Shown here one piece after another: positions 61,458 through 64,000 of a DNA stretch of 64,000 nucleotides (the first letter of the stretch is position 1; every line of letters begins with the position of its first letter). Source of the stretch: Trichuris trichiura. Taxonomy: Eukaryota > Nematoda > Enoplea > Trichinellida > Trichuridae. A program made the translations under genes and the position numbers. The stretch spans positions 1,364,001 to 1,428,000 of the forward strand of contig JBAJFE010000004.1 in the NCBI GenBank assembly GCA_037903355.1, given 5' to 3'. Below the pieces are notes generated by a model that worked only from the letters and a program-made list of their open reading frames with translations, made no database searches and was not told where the DNA came from.

Positions 61458-61989
61458 CAAGTTGCAACGCCCTAAAAGTACCAAGTCATTTCGTATGTAT
61501 ATGTATTTATGAATGGGATATCCGTCTCAAATATTCGTACGTGTGCATATATGGAGCGAGCCTTATTAGGCAAACGTTCCTTTTTTTACCGTTATTTCCT
61601 CTAAATTTATACACTTATTACAAATTATGCGCACCTTTCGGTATTATGCTCATGTTCAACTTAAAAGCTCGCGTATAATCTTGCTCTCACAGTTGAGCAC
61701 ATCGATCCGGCAGTATATGACCTACCGTACCCACTTGACGAAGGCGGGTATTTCTTGGGGCAAAAATATCGCCTTCACCACTTTAGCTTTGCCTGCGAGG
61801 CGGCAAGGCTAAAAGTAAAGTGTACTTCCTCGCTTGAAGCGCCAACAATGTATCCAGTTACAAGCATATATTCAACAGATGCGAGATGATCATTGTTCGT
61901 CTTTACCATTTTCACTATTTGGTAACGTTATTGCTGCTTTTGCACAAATTCTTAGAGCTGACGAACATATGGACACTTGAAAATAGCGT

Positions 61990-62216
61990 TGGGCTTATGG
62001 CATAACTGCAGTTGGGCGCAGTATTCAGCGCTGGCGGTCAAAATCCCGAATAGGTCGAAAATGCGTTGTAAACGTCGGCCTTTTGGCAGTTGCGCGTTGG
62101 CATTTTCTGGATAAGGAATGTATTTGAGTAGAGGCGTCATGCCAGTGCACAACCGCCTCAAGGTTAAACTTTACGGTGCATTTTCGACCTATTCGGGATT
62201 CGGCCCTAATCCATAT
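61990..62216. mobile_element. Second foldback/MITE family, copy 2
   Basis: Outer arms ATCCCGAATAGGTCGAAAAT and ATTTTCGACCTATTCGGGAT are exact complements; inner part contains TATTTGAGTAGAGGCG as in the copy at 27.3 kb. It lies about 0.5 kb after the ATRX stop. Confidence 0.75.
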
Positions 62217-62309
62217 TCAAACATACGTTACTACAACTGTGAACATAAGCGGAAGTTCCTTCAGCTGACTTGCACAGAAGGGCCTATGAATACCTACATT
62301 GCACATGTA

Positions 62310-62575
62310 TAACGACTAAAGCTAACTTCTTGGTACGAGACTGGATTTTCATTTTAAACTCTTTCCTATACGGAATGTAGGTCCCGTTTAAAAATTTAAA
62401 TTTCCCCAGAGCTTTCGGGTCAATCGTGACCCGTCCTCACCGGTCTTAAATTATAGAAATCTCTACTATGATTATATATATCTATAATTTAAGACCGTTG
62501 AGGACGGGAGAAATTAAAATTTTAAAACGGGACCTACTTTCCGTATAGGAAAGAGTTCAACATGAAAATGACTAA
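62310..62575. mobile_element. Foldback element, copy g
   Basis: Left TTTCCTATACGGAATGTAGG, TCCCGTTTAAAAATTTAAAT, GAGCTTTCGGGTC, GACCCGTCCTCACCGGTCTT; right AAGACCGTTGAGGACGGG, AATTTTAAAACGGGACCTAC, TTTCCGTATAGGAAAGAG. The right arm lacks the inner GACCCGAAAGCTC box. Between the arms is a short AT palindrome (ATTATATATATC). Confidence 0.85.
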
Positions 62576-63466
62576 AGCTATGTAAGTCTTCTAAAGTAGT
62601 CGAGAAAACATACGCGGAAAGGATTAAGCAAATTCGAAATAGCCTTTTTGAGCTACCGTAACTAAAAGGGTCCTTAACGCCCGTCGAGTGACGTAAATGG
62701 GGACAAAAATGATAGGCGAAGGAAAAACAGACTTCCATGTTTTTCCTTTGCCGCTAGCTAGGAAGCACTTAATGCGAAATTGTCGAGCGACGCTTGCCAA
62801 CTCAGCGTTTCACCTTGCGGGGGCCCAAAGGCTCGACTAGCACGTGGGTCCCGCCGAGCAAAAGTGACGGCGAGAATGAGGGGGTACACACCTTCGTGTA
62901 AACATTGTCGCGTAGTAAACAAACACTCCAATTAAAAATTTAAGCTATTCCCCGACGCAGTGTCCTCAAGGGCAATTGTAGAGTGCTAAGACTTCAACAG
63001 TCCATTAGGAGATGGTCTTTGAAGATGATCCGCCCCAATTGTCAACAAGAAGAAGAAACGAAAAGATTACTTCCTTTGCTGATCCACACATTCTGCTGCA
63101 AGGCGCCGCGTGGTCGGTAGGCCTTTTTTTTCAGCCGCGTCGAAAGGTGTTTATACGTCCTTTGGGGCTGCTTACGCTTTAGTGACGAATACTTTTAACT
63201 ACGTAAGCGCACGTGCCGCCTCTCTCAGTGATTGAGAGGAAGCGCTCGTTCTTTGCAGACAACAGGAAGTCGACGCTTATTGGTCCAAATTATCACGGCT
63301 AGTAATTGCATCACTGAGATGGTCACATCCACTTGGTTGAGAGTTGTCAGTTGTGTGTGTGTGTTCGTTGCGCCGCTTGTCCAAGGCACAAATCTAATCA
63401 TCTCATCCGAAGAGGCGAAACAAACTTCCCTGAAGTGCGCGCGACAACGGCAGGAGGCATCATCGC
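62576..63466 (+). other. Intergenic region with one candidate coding exon
   Basis: From ATG 63012 a frame reads MVFEDDPPQLSTRRRNEKIT then SFADPHILLQGAAWS before a GTAGGCC donor at about 63,118. Composition looks coding, and it could be an upstream exon of the membrane protein gene that follows, but no acceptor could be fixed. The remainder is without recognised features. Confidence 0.3.
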
Positions 63467-63757
63467 ATGATGAACCGATCGCCCGTCAGGCAAAGTGATA
63501 CACAAGAGAAGGAGGTGAACTCGTCGTCCGGCGATCAGTTGGCCCCGTTGAATCAACCGGAACCAAGAAGGGCTTCAACGACTCGACGAGTCAGCCGAGC
63601 CTACGAAATTCGTCCATCCATCAAAAGCGAAAAGCCGCTCAAGGTATGGCTTTGCGAGCACATGGACAAGCAAACGATCAATCTGGTTATCAATTTTCTT
63701 GTTCTAACCACGCTGCTTGCCATGCTAACCATATTTCTAAGCCATCTCGAACATTGA
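63467..63757 (+). CDS. Small probable tail-anchored membrane protein, unknown function
   Basis: A 96-codon frame from ATG 63467 (a second ATG follows directly). The first two thirds are polar and rich in Ser/Arg/Glu (RRASTTRRVSRAYEIRPSIK), followed by KVWLCEHMDKQ and one hydrophobic segment near the C terminus (VINFLVLTTLLAMLTIFL) with only SHLEH beyond it, as in tail-anchored proteins. I do not recognise a family. It may have upstream exons. Coding status rests on composition and the membrane segment only. Confidence 0.45.
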   Translation: MMNRSPVRQSDTQEKEVNSSSGDQLAPLNQPEPRRASTTRRVSRAYEIRPSIKSEKPLKVWLCEHMDKQTINLVINFLVLTTLLAMLTIFLSHLEH

Positions 63758-63891
63758 CGCTTTAGTAGAGCTTCTTGACACGTTGTTATTTCAAAATTCC
63801 TTCAGACGCGTTTAGCAAGCAAGGTGAGCATGGAATGCGTAATGTTTACAAAAAAAATAATGCCGCGAAAACGGCATGACGGCTAAGAGTA

Positions 63892-63999
63892 TTAAAATTT
63901 ATTAACATACGACTTGTTACACCAACAGCTCTTGTTGCTAGTCGTAGTCGACGCGGCAAGCGCGCGCTTGCAGGAATCTTCAATGCATTCTTTTCTGGC
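63892..63999 (-). CDS. 3' end of an unidentified cysteine-containing gene, cut by the window edge
   Basis: On the minus strand the frame entering from the window end reads ARKECIEDSCKRALAAS, then NKSCWCNKSYVNKF and TAA at 63892. Four closely spaced cysteines suggest a secreted or disulfide-rich domain. Only about 35 codons are visible; no family can be named. Confidence 0.35.
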   Translation of the reverse strand, partial: ARKECIEDSCKRALAASTTTSNKSCWCNKSYVNKF

Positions 64000-64000
64000 C

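Noticed and set aside
63232..63498. Plus-strand 88-codon frame with a hydrophobic core
   Set aside because: It overlaps the better-supported tail-anchored frame in another phase and has irregular composition.

Overview
The window is nuclear DNA of a nematode. An intronless 126-codon gene for major sperm protein (MSP), a family in this form known only from nematodes, is the strongest taxonomic signal. Introns are mostly 47-70 bp with TTTCAG/TTTTAG acceptors, and genes lie on both strands. The serine-protease-homologue genes and codon choice would fit a clade I (Dorylaimia, Trichuris/Trichinella-like) worm, but that narrower placement is inference.

Layout. About 1-11 kb is gene-poor: a NUDT9-like Nudix gene on the minus strand (1959-4234, probably broken), a 690-bp pogo/Tigger-type MITE, a duplicated ~0.75 kb segment and a perfect 59-bp inverted repeat. 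An Enhancer of zeste (Polycomb H3K27 methyltransferase) gene fills 11.0-15.2 kb; thirteen exons close in phase to 668 codons. Two large foldback elements follow (16.2-17.7 kb). From 19.1 to 29 kb there is a tandem family of secreted trypsin-fold proteins that have lost all three catalytic residues: a single-domain gene, then an apparent two-domain gene, separated by a dead pogo/jerky-like transposon. MSP lies at 31.3-31.7 kb.

The middle and right parts are housekeeping: CLASP (microtubule plus-end TOG protein, minus, 32.7-42.0 kb) divergent from cytosolic histidyl-tRNA synthetase (plus, 43.0-49.7 kb), whose 4.3 kb third recognised intron carries a complete but mutated Tigger element with TA target duplication; then ATRX/XNP-1 (SNF2 chromatin remodeller, plus, about 51.5-61.5 kb), with MITEs and foldback elements in its introns. 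The end holds a possible tail-anchored small protein and the 3' end of a cysteine-containing gene on the minus strand.

There is no operon-like logic. E(z) and ATRX are both heterochromatin/silencing factors, and CLASP and MSP both act on cytoskeleton, but they look like separate transcription units. The most unusual content is the pseudo-protease cluster with its fused gene, the NUDT9-like protein with a hydrophobic C-terminal tail, and a multi-copy foldback DNA family with nested hairpins. No RNA genes or CRISPR arrays were seen.
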